A DNA stretch of 64,000 bases, taken from NCBI RefSeq assembly GCF_001014615.2, contig NZ_LBCQ02000016.1:62001-126000 (forward strand), in the 5' to 3' direction. Below the pieces are notes generated by a model that saw nothing but the letters and a program-made list of their open reading frames with translations, was not told the DNA's origin and ran no database searches. This document shows positions 46,817 to 55,923 of this stretch, in pieces; the first letter of the stretch is position 1, and each line of letters begins with the position of its first letter. Both the position numbers and the translations under genes were made by a program. The DNA comes from Aquamicrobium sp. LC103. GTDB taxonomy: Bacteria > Pseudomonadota > Alphaproteobacteria > Rhizobiales > Rhizobiaceae.

Positions 46817-47833
46817 ATGCAGAAAATCGACATCTTCAATCACATCTGGCCGAAGCCCTTCTTCGATGCGCTGATCGCGCATATCGGCGAGATGACGGAC
46901 ATCACCATGCGCTCGGGCGCGGTGCCGATGATGACGGAACTGGACCGTCGCTTCGAGGTCATGGACATATTCGGCGACGATTATCGCCAGGTGCTTTCGC
47001 TCGCCTCGCCGCCGCTGGAAAAGCTTGCAGGTCCGGAAAAGGCGCTGGAACTGAGCCGCATCGGCTCCGATTCCATGGCCGAACTGGTCGCGAAGCATCC
47101 CGACCGCTTCCCCGCCTTCATCGGCACCGCGCCGATGAACAATCCGGATGCCCTCGTCGAGGAATGCCGCCGCGCGGTCGAGGATCTCGGCGCCGTCGGC
47201 ATGCAGATATTCACCAACATCGCCGGCAACCCCGTCGATCTACCGGAATACGAGCCTTTCTTCGAATATATGGCCAAGGCGGGCAAGGCGGTCTGGCTCC
47301 ACCCGGCGCGAGGGGAGAATTTCCCGGACTATCTCAAGGAGAAACGCTCGGAATATGAGATTTGGTGGACGTTCGGCTGGCCATACGAGACCTCGGCGGC
47401 GATGGCGCGCATGGTGTTCTCGCGGCTGTTCGACAAATATCCGGGCCTCAAGGTTGTCACCCACCATGCCGGCGGCATGATCCCCTTCTTCGAAGGCCGC
47501 GTCGGCCCCGGCTGGGACCAGATGGGCAAGCGCACGACGGATCGCGATCTTGGCGCAGTGCGCAATGCGCTGAAGCGTCCGCATCTCGAATATTTCAAGG
47601 AGTTCTACGCCGACACCGCTTCGTTCGGTTCGCGCAAGGCGATCGAGCACGCGATCGAGTTCTTCGGCGAGGACCGCGTCATGTTCGCCTCCGATGCGCC
47701 CTTCGATCCGGAGGGCGGACCGATGTATATCCGAGAGACGATCCGCATCCTGGACAGCCTCGACGTTTCGGACGAGGTGCGCCGCAAGCTCTATCAGGAC
47801 AATGCGGTGAAGCTGCTCGGGCTGAAGCTTTAG
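46817..47833 (+). CDS. Amidohydrolase-2 family protein (ACMSD-like decarboxylase or hydrolase)
   Basis: A 338-residue metal-dependent TIM barrel of the amidohydrolase_2/ACMSD family. Predicted metal ligands are in IDIFNHIWPKPF (the HxW variant of the N-terminal HxH), the His of VWLHPARGENFPDY, the THHAGGMIPFFEGR histidines and the Asp of VMFASDAPFDPEGGP. Members include ACMSD, gamma-resorcylate and other nonoxidative aromatic decarboxylases, and some hydrolases. With the aldehyde dehydrogenase (9 bases on) and the FAD hydroxylase it suggests breakdown of an aromatic or heteroaromatic acid. Decarboxylation is favoured over hydrolysis but not proven. Confidence 0.88.
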   Translation: MQKIDIFNHIWPKPFFDALIAHIGEMTDITMRSGAVPMMTELDRRFEVMDIFGDDYRQVLSLASPPLEKLAGPEKALELSRIGSDSMAELVAKHPDRFPAFIGTAPMNNPDALVEECRRAVEDLGAVGMQIFTNIAGNPVDLPEYEPFFEYMAKAGKAVWLHPARGENFPDYLKEKRSEYEIWWTFGWPYETSAAMARMVFSRLFDKYPGLKVVTHHAGGMIPFFEGRVGPGWDQMGKRTTDRDLGAVRNALKRPHLEYFKEFYADTASFGSRKAIEHAIEFFGEDRVMFASDAPFDPEGGPMYIRETIRILDSLDVSDEVRRKLYQDNAVKLLGLKL

Positions 47834-47842
47834 GAGGCAGCT

Positions 47843-49294
47843 ATGGCGAACACTCTCCCTGAAGCCCGCAACTATATAGACGGCGAGTGGCTGGGTGGAG
47901 GCGCGGCGCTCGACAGCCGCAACCCCGCCGACGGAAAGGTGCTCGGAACCTATGTTCCCGGCACTAGGGCACTGGCCGACCAGGCGGCAGCCGTTGCGCG
48001 CGAGACCTTCGAGCGCAGCGCCTGGGCGTCGTCGCCGCGCCTGCGGGCCGCGGTGCTGTTCGAATTCGCCGATCGCCTGGAAGCCGCCAAGGAGGAGATC
48101 GCCGATCTGGTCGTGGCCGAAAACGGCAAGCTCAGGCGGGAGGCGCTCGGCGAGACGATGGGCGCGATCTCGGAGGCCCGCTACTATGGCGGCCTCGCCC
48201 GCACCGTGCTCGGGCGCACCATGGAAACCGCGCCGGGCAATTTTTCCATGATGAACCGCGAAGCCGCCGGCGTCGCCGCCATCATCGTTCCGTGGAATGC
48301 GCCGGTCACGCTTTTGGTGCGCTCGCTCGGCCCCGCGCTCGCCGCCGGCTGCACCACGGTCATCAAGCCGGCGCCGCAGACGCCGCTGATCCATGCACGC
48401 GTGATGCGATGCCTGGCCGAATGCCCGTCGCTGCCGAAAGGCGTCGTCAACTCGGTCAACGAGCACGGCTCGGAGGTCGGCGAGGCGCTGGTCGCCTCGA
48501 ACGACATCGACGTCATCTCGTTTACCGGGTCGAGCGCCACGGGCAAGCGCATCATGGCGGGCGCCGCCCCGACCCTGAAGCGGCTTTCGCTCGAGCTCGG
48601 CGGCAAGGCGCCGGCCGTGGTCTTCGCCGACGCCGATCTCGACCAGGCCTGTCGGGAACTCACCGGCGGCGCGCTCACCATGGCGGGACAGATCTGCATC
48701 GCGGCGGCGCGCTTTCTGGTCGAGAAGTCGGTCGAGAAGGAATTCACCGATCGCATCAAGGCCGCTTTCTCGGCAGTGCGCGTCGGGCCGGGCGCCGATC
48801 CGCAAAGCCAGATGGGCTCGCTGATCGACCATCCGAACCAGGACCGCGTCCTGCGCCTCATCGAGCGTGCCGGCGACGAGGGCGAACTGGTGCTGAAGGG
48901 CGGACCGGCCGCCGGCGCGCTTTCGGCCGGCGCCTTCGTCACTCCGTCGCTTTTCCGCATCGAGGATGTGAATTCCGATCTCGTCCAGGAAGAGCTCTTC
49001 GGTCCGATCGTCTCGATAGAGACCTTCGCGGACGAGGCGGAAGCCGTCGCCAAGGCGAATGCGACGCGCTACGGACTTGCCGCAAGCGTGTTCACGCGCG
49101 ACCTCAACCGATCGATGCGGATGTCGCGGGCGATCCGTTCCGGCACCGTCTGGCTCAATTGCCACGGCAGGCTCTTCGCGGAGGGCGAGACGGGCGGCTA
49201 CCGCCATTCAGGCCTCGGCCGGCTTCATGGCGTGGAGGGGCTCAACGACTTCCTCGAAACCAAGCATGTCTATCTCGAGGCCGGAACGGCCTGA
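47843..49294 (+). CDS. Aldehyde dehydrogenase
   Basis: A 483-residue NAD(P)-dependent aldehyde dehydrogenase of normal length. Catalytic residues predicted by motif: Asn152 (PWNAPV), Lys175 (VIKPAPQTP), Glu251 (LELGGKAP) and the nucleophile Cys285 (GQICIAAAR). The N terminus ARNYIDGEWLGGGAALDSRN is typical of the betaine/benzaldehyde dehydrogenase group. AGGAGG lies five bases before the ATG, only 9 bases after the amidohydrolase stop. It would oxidise an aldehyde intermediate, possibly one made by the divergent ThDP enzyme. The substrate is not assignable. Confidence 0.94.
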   Translation: MANTLPEARNYIDGEWLGGGAALDSRNPADGKVLGTYVPGTRALADQAAAVARETFERSAWASSPRLRAAVLFEFADRLEAAKEEIADLVVAENGKLRREALGETMGAISEARYYGGLARTVLGRTMETAPGNFSMMNREAAGVAAIIVPWNAPVTLLVRSLGPALAAGCTTVIKPAPQTPLIHARVMRCLAECPSLPKGVVNSVNEHGSEVGEALVASNDIDVISFTGSSATGKRIMAGAAPTLKRLSLELGGKAPAVVFADADLDQACRELTGGALTMAGQICIAAARFLVEKSVEKEFTDRIKAAFSAVRVGPGADPQSQMGSLIDHPNQDRVLRLIERAGDEGELVLKGGPAAGALSAGAFVTPSLFRIEDVNSDLVQEELFGPIVSIETFADEAEAVAKANATRYGLAASVFTRDLNRSMRMSRAIRSGTVWLNCHGRLFAEGETGGYRHSGLGRLHGVEGLNDFLETKHVYLEAGTA

Positions 49295-49358
49295 GCCGAA
49301 CGGAATCGCGTGAACCGATGGAAATGACCGCCGACCGCGCGGCGCGGCGGCTGAGGGA

Positions 49359-51038
49359 ATGATGGATCGGACTATGGAGAATGCGGCGGAAAAGGCGGCC
49401 GACGTCGTGATCGTCGGCGGCGGGCCGGTAGGCATGGGGCTTGCCATCGAGCTTGGCCAGAGGGGCGTCGGCACGATCGTCGTCGAGCGCCATGCGTCGC
49501 CGCAGCCCGTTCCCAAGGGCCAGAACCTGACGCAGCGCACGATGGAGCATTTCCATTTCTGGGGCGCGGAGAAGGAGTTGCGCGCGGCCCGCACCGTGCC
49601 GAAGGAATATGGCATCGGCGGCCTGACTGCCTACGGCACGTTGCTCGGCGACTATCATTACGACTGGCTGCAGCGCGAGCTCGTGCGGCCGTTCTACTAC
49701 ACCGACAATGAGCGGCTTCCCCAATATGCGACGGAAGAGGTGCTGCGGGCGCGGGCGGCCCAACTGCCGACGGTCGAACTTCTCTATGGATGGAGCGCCG
49801 CGGGGATCGAGCAGGGCGAGGACGGCGTCGCCGTCCTCGCCAAGCGCAAGGACGGCGACGAACATCTCACGGTGCGGGGCCGCTATGCCGTTGGCTGCGA
49901 CGGCAGCCGTTCGCTCGTGCGCGAGGAGGCGGGCATCGCCCAGACGCGTTCCGAGCACGACCGGCTGATGGTGCTTCTCGTTTTCCGCTCGACCGGGCTG
50001 CATGAGCTCCTCAAGCGGTTTCCGGGCAAGTCGTTCTACAATGTGCTGCATCCGGACCTGAAAGGGTATTGGCAGTTCTTCGGCAGGGTCGATCTCGGCA
50101 ATACCTGGTTCTTTCACGCACCGGTGCCGGCGGATACGACGAAGGACAATTTCGACTTCAAATCCTATCTCCACCGCGCGGCCGGCGCCGAGTTCGACGT
50201 CGATTTCGAACATATCGGCTTCTGGGACCTGCGCGTCGCGACCGCCGACAGCTATCGCAAGGGCCGCGTCTTCATCGCGGGCGATGCCGCCCACAGCCAT
50301 CCGCCCTATGGCGGCTACGGCATCAATACCGGCTTCGAGGATGCGAGAAATCTCGGCTGGAAGCTTGCCGCCACGCTGCAGGGTTGGGCGGGACCGCGTC
50401 TGCTCGACAGCTATGACGAGGAACGACGTCCGGTCTTCGCGTCCACCGCGCGCGACTATATCGAAAAGGCCATCGAGAGCGATCGCGCGTTCCTCGAGGC
50501 TTTCGATCCCCGGCGCGACCGCGCGGCCTTCGAGGCCGAGTGGATCGCAAGGGGCTCCGGCGCACGCGGCGAGGTGAACGCCTTCGAGCCGAACTATCGT
50601 GGCTCGCCGGTCGTGGCCGGTGCGCCGGGCGCGAAGACCGACGCCGTCGGCGGCCACAGCTTCAGGGCGCGGCCCGGCCACCATCTGGCACCGCGGCGGC
50701 TGCCGTCGGGCGCGAACGTGTTCGAGAAGCTGGGGGAGGGGTTCACCCTGCTCGCCCTTGACGGCGATGCCGACGCAATCGCGGGTTTCAGAAATGCCGC
50801 CGCGCGTCTGGACCTGCCGCTGGAAATCGTGGCCGAAGCCCGCGAGGGCGAAGTGGATGCCTATGAAGCGCGCTACATCCTGGTGCGCCCGGACCAGTTC
50901 GTCGCGTGGGTTTCCGACGAGACCCCCGCAAACGCGCTCGAGGTGCTTGAGCGGGCGATCGGCGGCGGAACGGGCAACGGAACGGCCGCGACGGCGCCGA
51001 GATCCTTGGTGGAGCACGGACCGGCGGGCGAAAGATAA
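49359..51038 (+). CDS. FAD-dependent aromatic hydroxylase-type monooxygenase
   Basis: A 559-residue group A flavoprotein monooxygenase, like phenol, resorcinol or 3-(3-hydroxyphenyl)propionate hydroxylases. Residues about 14-40 hold the FAD-binding motif VVIVGGGPVGMGLAIELGQR. The DG motif is VGCDGSRSLVREEAGI and the GD motif GRVFIAGDAAHSHPPYGG. A C-terminal thioredoxin-like region (FTLLALDGDADAIAGF onwards) matches the longer phenol-hydroxylase forms. GAGG suits the second ATG at 49362, so the true start may be one codon later. It is last in the rightward run and probably hydroxylates an aromatic intermediate of this pathway. Confidence 0.91.
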   Translation: MMDRTMENAAEKAADVVIVGGGPVGMGLAIELGQRGVGTIVVERHASPQPVPKGQNLTQRTMEHFHFWGAEKELRAARTVPKEYGIGGLTAYGTLLGDYHYDWLQRELVRPFYYTDNERLPQYATEEVLRARAAQLPTVELLYGWSAAGIEQGEDGVAVLAKRKDGDEHLTVRGRYAVGCDGSRSLVREEAGIAQTRSEHDRLMVLLVFRSTGLHELLKRFPGKSFYNVLHPDLKGYWQFFGRVDLGNTWFFHAPVPADTTKDNFDFKSYLHRAAGAEFDVDFEHIGFWDLRVATADSYRKGRVFIAGDAAHSHPPYGGYGINTGFEDARNLGWKLAATLQGWAGPRLLDSYDEERRPVFASTARDYIEKAIESDRAFLEAFDPRRDRAAFEAEWIARGSGARGEVNAFEPNYRGSPVVAGAPGAKTDAVGGHSFRARPGHHLAPRRLPSGANVFEKLGEGFTLLALDGDADAIAGFRNAAARLDLPLEIVAEAREGEVDAYEARYILVRPDQFVAWVSDETPANALEVLERAIGGGTGNGTAATAPRSLVEHGPAGER

Positions 51039-51188
51039 AGGGCTTGGCCAAGGCCATCGCTCGCGTCGGCGCTGGAACATCGTGCTCCGCATGCGATCGC
51101 CCACTCCGCGCGGCATGGCGAGGCGTCCACCGATAAATTCCCACGAAACCGGGCTTCGACAACGCTCAATAAATCCGTTGCCGACGTA

Positions 51189-51216
51189 TTGACGTTGAGC
51201 AAAGGAAAATTATCGT
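51189..51216 (+). promoter_or_regulatory. Sigma70-type promoter of the dehydratase operon
   Basis: TTGACG (51189-51194), 16-base spacer, TATCGT (51211-51216). The predicted transcription start is near 51223, the first base of the LacI-type palindrome, an ideal place for repression. Confidence 0.55.
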
Positions 51217-51222
51217 GTACCT

Positions 51223-51242
51223 GAATGGCAGCGCTGCCATTC
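51223..51242. promoter_or_regulatory. LacI-type operator, perfect 20-bp palindrome GAATGGCAGCGCTGCCATTC
   Basis: A perfect 20-bp palindrome with the central CG typical of LacI/GalR-family sites. It starts about six bases after the -10 box. The same core GGCAGCGCTGCC recurs beside the lacI-family gene at 60174-60187 and, with one mismatch, 60231-60244. It lies inside the longest open frame, which shows that the GTG at 51215 is not the real start of the dehydratase. Confidence 0.8.
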
Positions 51243-51289
51243 TCGAAATTCCCGGCCGTCGCGGTCGGCCCAACGTGCGGAGTTCTGCC

Positions 51290-53107
51290 ATGACTCGTGA
51301 TGCCAAGCCCGGAAACCTCCGCTCGCGTGCGTGGTTCGACAATCCGTCGAATCCGGACATGACGGCGCTTTATCTGGAGCGCTATCTGAATTACGGCCTG
51401 ACGCTTGAGGAGCTTCAGTCCGGAAAGCCGATCATCGGCATCGCCCAGACCGGTTCCGACCTTTCGCCCTGCAACCGTCACCATCTCGAACTTGCGAAGC
51501 GGGTGCGTGAAGGCATTCGCGAGGCTGGCGGGATCGTCATCGAGTTTCCCGTCCATCCGATTCAGGAAACCGGCAAGCGGCCGACGGCCGGGCTCGATCG
51601 CAACCTCGCCTATCTCGGCCTCGTCGAGATCCTCTACGGCTATCCGCTGGACGGCGTGGTGCTGACGATCGGCTGCGACAAGACAACGCCCGCCTGCCTG
51701 ATGGCGGCCGCGACCGTGAACATCCCGGCGATCGCGCTTTCGGTCGGTCCGATGCTCAACGGATGGTTCCGCGGCGAGCGCACGGGCTCGGGCACGATCG
51801 TATGGAAGGCCCGCGAAATGATGGCGGCGGGCGAGATCGACTATGCCGGCTTCATCAAGCTCGTCGCGTCCTCGGCACCCTCCACCGGTTATTGCAACAC
51901 GATGGGTACGGCGACGACGATGAACTCGCTGGCCGAGGCGCTCGGCATGCAACTGCCTGGCTCAGCCGCCATCCCGGCTCCCTATCGCGATCGGCAGGAG
52001 GTTGCGTATCTCACCGGGAAGCGCATCGTGGACATGGTCTTCGAGGATCTGAAGCCTTCGGATATCCTCACCCGCGACGCCTTCATCAACGCCATCCGCG
52101 TCAATTCGGCGATCGGCGGCTCGACCAACGCGCCGATCCACCTCAACGGACTTGCGCGCCATGTCGGCGTCGAACTCTCGATCGACGACTGGCAGACCTA
52201 TGGCGAGGACGTTCCGCTGCTGGTCAACCTGCAGCCTGCCGGCGAATATCTCGGCGAGGACTATTATCGCGCCGGCGGCGTTCCGGCCGTCGTCAACCAG
52301 CTCATGCGCGAGGGGCTGATCGCCGAGAATGCGCCGACGGTCAACGGCCGCTCGATCGGCGATAATTGTCGCGGCGCGGAAATCGTGGACGAGAACGTCA
52401 TCCGCCCGATCGATCGTCCGCTGAAGACCCACGCCGGCTTCCGCGTGCTCAGGGGCAATCTGTTCGATAGCGCGATCATGAAGCTGTCGGTGATCTCGCA
52501 GGAGTTTCGCGAGCGCTATTTGTCGAACCCGGACGATCCGATGGCCTTCGAGGGCAGGGCGGTCGTCTTCGAGGGGCCGGAGGACTATCACGCGCGCATC
52601 GACGATCCGTCGCTCGAAATCGACGAGCGTTGCGTGCTCTTCATGCGCGGCGCCGGGCCCATCGGCTATCCGGGCGCGGCGGAGGTCGTCAACATGCGCG
52701 CCCCGGATTATCTCTTGAAGCGCGGCGTGCATTCGCTTCCCTGCATCGGCGACGGCCGGCAGTCGGGTACCTCGGGCTCGCCGTCCATCCTCAACGCTTC
52801 GCCTGAAGCCGCCGTGGGTGGCGGGCTTGCGCTGTTGAGGACAGGCGACAAGGTGCGCATCGATCTCGAGCGCGGCTCCGCCGACATCCTGATCTCCGAC
52901 GAGGAACTGGGGAGCCGTCGAGCTGCCCTGGCGGAAGCCGGCGGCTATCAATATCCGGCGCACCAGACGCCGTGGCAGGAAATCCAGCGCGGCATCGTCT
53001 CGCAGCTCGAAACCGGCATGGTGCTCGAGCCCGCGGTGGCCTACCGCCGCCTTGCCCAGGGCGGCGTCGACGGGAAAAGCGCCACGGTTCCCCGCGACAA
53101 TCATTGA
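51290..53107 (+). CDS. IlvD/Edd-family sugar-acid dehydratase
   Basis: A 605-residue iron-sulfur dehydratase. Predicted cluster ligands are Cys61 ([12 protein letters not shown]), Cys129 ([14 protein letters not shown]) and Cys202 ([15 protein letters not shown]); Lys131 matches the carbamylated Mg-binding lysine of the 2Fe-2S arabonate/xylonate group. I chose the ATG at 51290, with GGAG seven bases upstream; the longer frame from 51215 would translate the operator. Relatives dehydrate aldonic acids to 2-keto-3-deoxy acids. It is first in an operon with a DenD-like epimerase, a beta-hydroxyacid dehydrogenase and an SDR. Arabonate, xylonate or a related pentonate are likely substrates. Confidence 0.92.
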   Translation: MTRDAKPGNLRSRAWFDNPSNPDMTALYLERYLNYGLTLEELQSGKPIIGIAQTGSDLSPCNRHHLELAKRVREGIREAGGIVIEFPVHPIQETGKRPTAGLDRNLAYLGLVEILYGYPLDGVVLTIGCDKTTPACLMAAATVNIPAIALSVGPMLNGWFRGERTGSGTIVWKAREMMAAGEIDYAGFIKLVASSAPSTGYCNTMGTATTMNSLAEALGMQLPGSAAIPAPYRDRQEVAYLTGKRIVDMVFEDLKPSDILTRDAFINAIRVNSAIGGSTNAPIHLNGLARHVGVELSIDDWQTYGEDVPLLVNLQPAGEYLGEDYYRAGGVPAVVNQLMREGLIAENAPTVNGRSIGDNCRGAEIVDENVIRPIDRPLKTHAGFRVLRGNLFDSAIMKLSVISQEFRERYLSNPDDPMAFEGRAVVFEGPEDYHARIDDPSLEIDERCVLFMRGAGPIGYPGAAEVVNMRAPDYLLKRGVHSLPCIGDGRQSGTSGSPSILNASPEAAVGGGLALLRTGDKVRIDLERGSADILISDEELGSRRAALAEAGGYQYPAHQTPWQEIQRGIVSQLETGMVLEPAVAYRRLAQGGVDGKSATVPRDNH

Positions 53108-53184
53108 CGCAACGAGCCGCGAGGGACGGCGCGGCGCAACAATCGACGAACGACATGGCCGGCCTGGCCAAAGGGAGGATATCG

Positions 53185-54159
53185 ATGCGGATACTGATAC
53201 TCGGCGCCGGCGGAATGATCGGACGCAAGCTCACGGAGGCGCTGCTGGCGCAGGGCAGCCTCGGCGGCCGTTCGGTCACGGCGATCGACGCCTTCGACGT
53301 GGTGGAGCCGGCGGCGGCCTCCGATCTGGTCGAGACCAGCGCCGGCGACATTTCCGATCCGGCCACGATCTCCGCGCTGGTGGCCAAACGCCCCGACGTG
53401 ATCTTCCACCTCGCGGCCATCGTCTCCGGCGAGGCGGAGGCGGACTTCGAGAAGGGCTACCGTGTCAATCTCGACGGCACGCGCGATCTGCTCGAGGCGA
53501 TCCGCAAGCAGGGCGAAGCCTATTGCCCGCGGCTCGTCTTCACCTCCTCGATCGCTGTCTTCGGCGCGCCTTTCGAGGAGGCGATATCGGATACGTTCCT
53601 GCAGGCGCCGCTGACGAGCTACGGCACGCAGAAGGCGATCGGCGAACTGCTGCTCGCCGACTATACGAGGAAGGGTTTCGTCGACGGCGTCGGCATTCGC
53701 CTGCCAACAATCGTCGTGCGGCCGGGCAAGCCCAACAAGGCGGCCTCGGGCTTCTTCTCCGGCATCATCAGGGAGCCGCTCAGTGGCCTCGAGGCGGTGC
53801 TTCCGGTCAGCGATGACGTTCGACACTGGGTTGCGAGCCCGGCTGCCGCCGTCGGTTTCCTGATCCACGCGGCGACGATGGACACCTCGGCGCTCGGGCC
53901 GCGCCGCTCGCTCACCATGCCCGGTCTTTCGGTGACCGTCGGCGAGATGGTAGAGGCGTTGCGCGAGGTTGCGGGAGACGAGGCGGTCGCGCTGATCCGC
54001 CGCGCGCCGGACGAGACCATCGCGAAGATCGTCGCCGGCTGGCCGCGCAACTTCGCCGCCGACCGCGCCTCCGAGGCGGGGTTCGCGGCCGACGCCGATT
54101 TCACCTCGATCATCCGCGCCCATATCGCGGATCTCGCGGAAGAGGGGCAGCGATCATGA
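53185..54159 (+). CDS. NAD-dependent epimerase/dehydratase-family oxidoreductase (DenD-like)
   Basis: A 324-residue extended SDR. The Rossmann motif is MRILILGAGGMIGRKLTEAL, then FHLAAIVSGEAEADFEKGYR, the catalytic Ser and YxxxK-type segments VFTSSIAVFGAP and TSYGTQKAIGELLLADY, and the substrate part PTIVVRPGKPNKAASGFFSG. This pattern is close to D-erythronate dehydrogenase (DenD) proteins, which oxidise four-carbon sugar acids. GGAGG lies six bases before the ATG at 53185; an upstream ATG at 53155 lacks such a site. In known erythronate or threonate pathways a DUF1537 kinase and OtnC aldolase follow; neither is present here. The next gene overlaps by 4 bases. Confidence 0.88.
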   Translation: MRILILGAGGMIGRKLTEALLAQGSLGGRSVTAIDAFDVVEPAAASDLVETSAGDISDPATISALVAKRPDVIFHLAAIVSGEAEADFEKGYRVNLDGTRDLLEAIRKQGEAYCPRLVFTSSIAVFGAPFEEAISDTFLQAPLTSYGTQKAIGELLLADYTRKGFVDGVGIRLPTIVVRPGKPNKAASGFFSGIIREPLSGLEAVLPVSDDVRHWVASPAAAVGFLIHAATMDTSALGPRRSLTMPGLSVTVGEMVEALREVAGDEAVALIRRAPDETIAKIVAGWPRNFAADRASEAGFAADADFTSIIRAHIADLAEEGQRS

Positions 54160-55052
54160 CGGGCCGGCCCCGCATAGGTTTCATCGGCGTTGGGCTGATG
54201 GGCCATGGCATCGCGAAGAACATCGTCGAGGCGGGCTACACGCTTACGGTTCTCGCCCACCGCAATCGCAAGCCGGTCGAGGATCTGAAGTCGCGCGGAG
54301 CGGAGGAGGCGGAGGACGTCGCCGCGCTCGCCGGCAAGTCGGACGTCGTCTTTCTGTGCCTGCCGGGAAGCCCGGAAGTGGAGGCGGCGGTTGCCGGCAT
54401 TCTTGCTTCCGGCGCGGCGGGCAAGACGATAGTCGACTGCTCGACGAGCAATCCTGTCTCGACGCGCGCACTAGCGGGCGCATGCGCCGAGGCGGGTGTC
54501 GTGCTGGTCGATGCGCCGCTGTCACGGACGCCGAAGGAGGCCTGGGAAGGCACGCTCGACACGATGGTCGGCGCGTCGCCGCAGGATTTCGAGCGACTCC
54601 GTCCCATCTTCGAATGCTGGGCGGGAAAGATCGTCCGTGTCGGCGAGACCGGCGCCGGCCATACGATGAAGCTGCTCAACAATTTCGTCTCGCTCGGCTA
54701 TGCCGCCGTCTACTCCGAGGCGCTCGCGATCGGCGCCAAGAGCGGCATTACGGCCGAGGTGTTCCACGGCGTCATCGGCAGCGGGCGCATGGATTGCGGC
54801 TTCTACCAGACATTCATGAAATATGTGGTCGAGCGCGATCGTGATGCGCACAAATTCACGCTGCGCAACGCGCACAAGGACATGCGCTATCTGGTCTCGC
54901 TCGCCAACGAGAGCGGCATAGCGGCCCATCTTTCGGCCAGCGTGAAGAATGGACTTGCCACCGCCGAGGCCCTCGGCAGAGGTGGCGATTATGTGCCGAT
55001 GCTCTCGGATATCGTCGCGGAGTTGAATGGCTTGACGCCCGCCAAGGCGTAG
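54156..55052 (+). CDS. Beta-hydroxyacid dehydrogenase (3-HIBDH/6-phosphogluconate dehydrogenase family)
   Basis: A 298-residue NAD(P)-dependent dehydrogenase. The dinucleotide motif is RIGFIGVGLMGHGIAKNIVE, the substrate-binding motif DAPLSRTPKEAWEGTLDTMV, and the catalytic lysine is in GAGHTMKLLNNFVSLGYAAV. Family members oxidise 3-hydroxyisobutyrate, tartronate semialdehyde, L-threonate and similar acids. Here the second motif reads APLSRTP rather than the usual APVSGG, so substrate contacts are altered. It overlaps the DenD-like gene by 4 bases and precedes the SDR. A sugar-acid role is likely. Confidence 0.91.
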   Translation: MTGRPRIGFIGVGLMGHGIAKNIVEAGYTLTVLAHRNRKPVEDLKSRGAEEAEDVAALAGKSDVVFLCLPGSPEVEAAVAGILASGAAGKTIVDCSTSNPVSTRALAGACAEAGVVLVDAPLSRTPKEAWEGTLDTMVGASPQDFERLRPIFECWAGKIVRVGETGAGHTMKLLNNFVSLGYAAVYSEALAIGAKSGITAEVFHGVIGSGRMDCGFYQTFMKYVVERDRDAHKFTLRNAHKDMRYLVSLANESGIAAHLSASVKNGLATAEALGRGGDYVPMLSDIVAELNGLTPAKA

Positions 55053-55112
55053 CGCGACCTGGTCTAACGAACCCGGGGCCTGGAGCGCCCGGATTTCAGG
55101 AGGAGAAAAAGA

Positions 55113-55859
55113 ATGAACCGGATCGATCTCGAAGGGCGCACGGCCGTCGTCACCGGCGGCGCGCGCGGCATCGGATTGGCGACGTCCGAACGGATCTTGG
55201 CGAGTGGCGGAGCCGTCATCATCTGGGACATGGACGGCAAGGCGATCGACGAAGCCGTCGCCAAGCTCGGCGCGGGGGCGAGCGGCCGGGTGGTCGAATT
55301 GACCGACGAGGCGTCGGTCGTGGCCGCCACCCGGGAAGCCTTCGAGAAGGCCGGCAAGGTCGACATCCTGGTCAACAATGCCGGGATAACCGGTGGCAAC
55401 GCCAAGACCTGGGAACTTTCGCCCGAAATCTGGCGCAAGACCGTCGAGGTCAACCTCATCGCGCCTTTCCTGACATGCCGCGCGATGGTGCCGCTGATGA
55501 TCGAGAAGGGCTATGGCCGCATCATCAACATCGCTTCGATCGCCGGCAAGGAAGGAAACCCCAACGCGTCCCATTATTCCGCGTCGAAGGCCGGCCTCAT
55601 CGGCCTCACCAAATCGCTCGGCAAGGAACTCGCGGGGTCGGGCATTCTCGTCAACTGCATCACGCCGGCGGCCGCGCGTACGGCGATCTTCGACCAGATG
55701 AGCCAGGAGCACATCGACTTCATGCTGTCGAAGATACCGTTGCAGCGCTTCGTCGAACCGGCGGAGATCGCGGCGATGATCTGCTGGCTCGCCTCGGAGG
55801 ATTGCTCCTTCTCCACCGGCGCCGTCTTCGACATTTCCGGCGGTCGCGCCGTCTACTGA
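55113..55859 (+). CDS. Short-chain dehydrogenase/reductase
   Basis: A 248-residue classical SDR. Features in order: the cofactor motif VVTGGARGIGLATSE, the acidic residue at the second strand WDMDGKAIDE (NAD preference), the NNAG motif VNNAGITGGN, the catalytic Ser region INIASIAGKEGN and YSASK, then CITPAAARTAIFDQM. Its GGAGG lies upstream of the ATG. It is last in the LacI-controlled operon and is followed by a strong terminator. It probably oxidises or reduces a sugar acid or keto acid made by the upstream enzymes. Confidence 0.92.
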   Translation: MNRIDLEGRTAVVTGGARGIGLATSERILASGGAVIIWDMDGKAIDEAVAKLGAGASGRVVELTDEASVVAATREAFEKAGKVDILVNNAGITGGNAKTWELSPEIWRKTVEVNLIAPFLTCRAMVPLMIEKGYGRIINIASIAGKEGNPNASHYSASKAGLIGLTKSLGKELAGSGILVNCITPAAARTAIFDQMSQEHIDFMLSKIPLQRFVEPAEIAAMICWLASEDCSFSTGAVFDISGGRAVY

Positions 55860-55881
55860 CGGGAATTCATTCCGATTTTCG

Positions 55882-55919
55882 CATCGCCCGCGACGAAAGT
55901 CGCGGGCGATGTTTCGTTT
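55882..55919 (+). terminator. Rho-independent terminator after the dehydratase-SDR operon
   Basis: A perfect 13-bp stem, CATCGCCCGCGAC (55882-55894) pairing with 55899-55911, a GAAA tetraloop and the T-rich tail TTTCGTTT. It separates the rightward operon from the convergent tctA-like gene. The reverse strand has only a weak T run. Confidence 0.87.
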
Positions 55920-55923
55920 GCCG

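Noticed and set aside
49318-49362. 14-codon frame (MEMTADRAARRLRE) overlapping the FAD monooxygenase start
   Set aside because: It has no good ribosome site, and the monooxygenase has its own GAGG, so coupling is not needed.
51215-51289. GTG start for the dehydratase that would add 25 residues
   Set aside because: This stretch contains the operator palindrome and lies at the predicted transcription start; the ATG at 51290 has a proper ribosome site.
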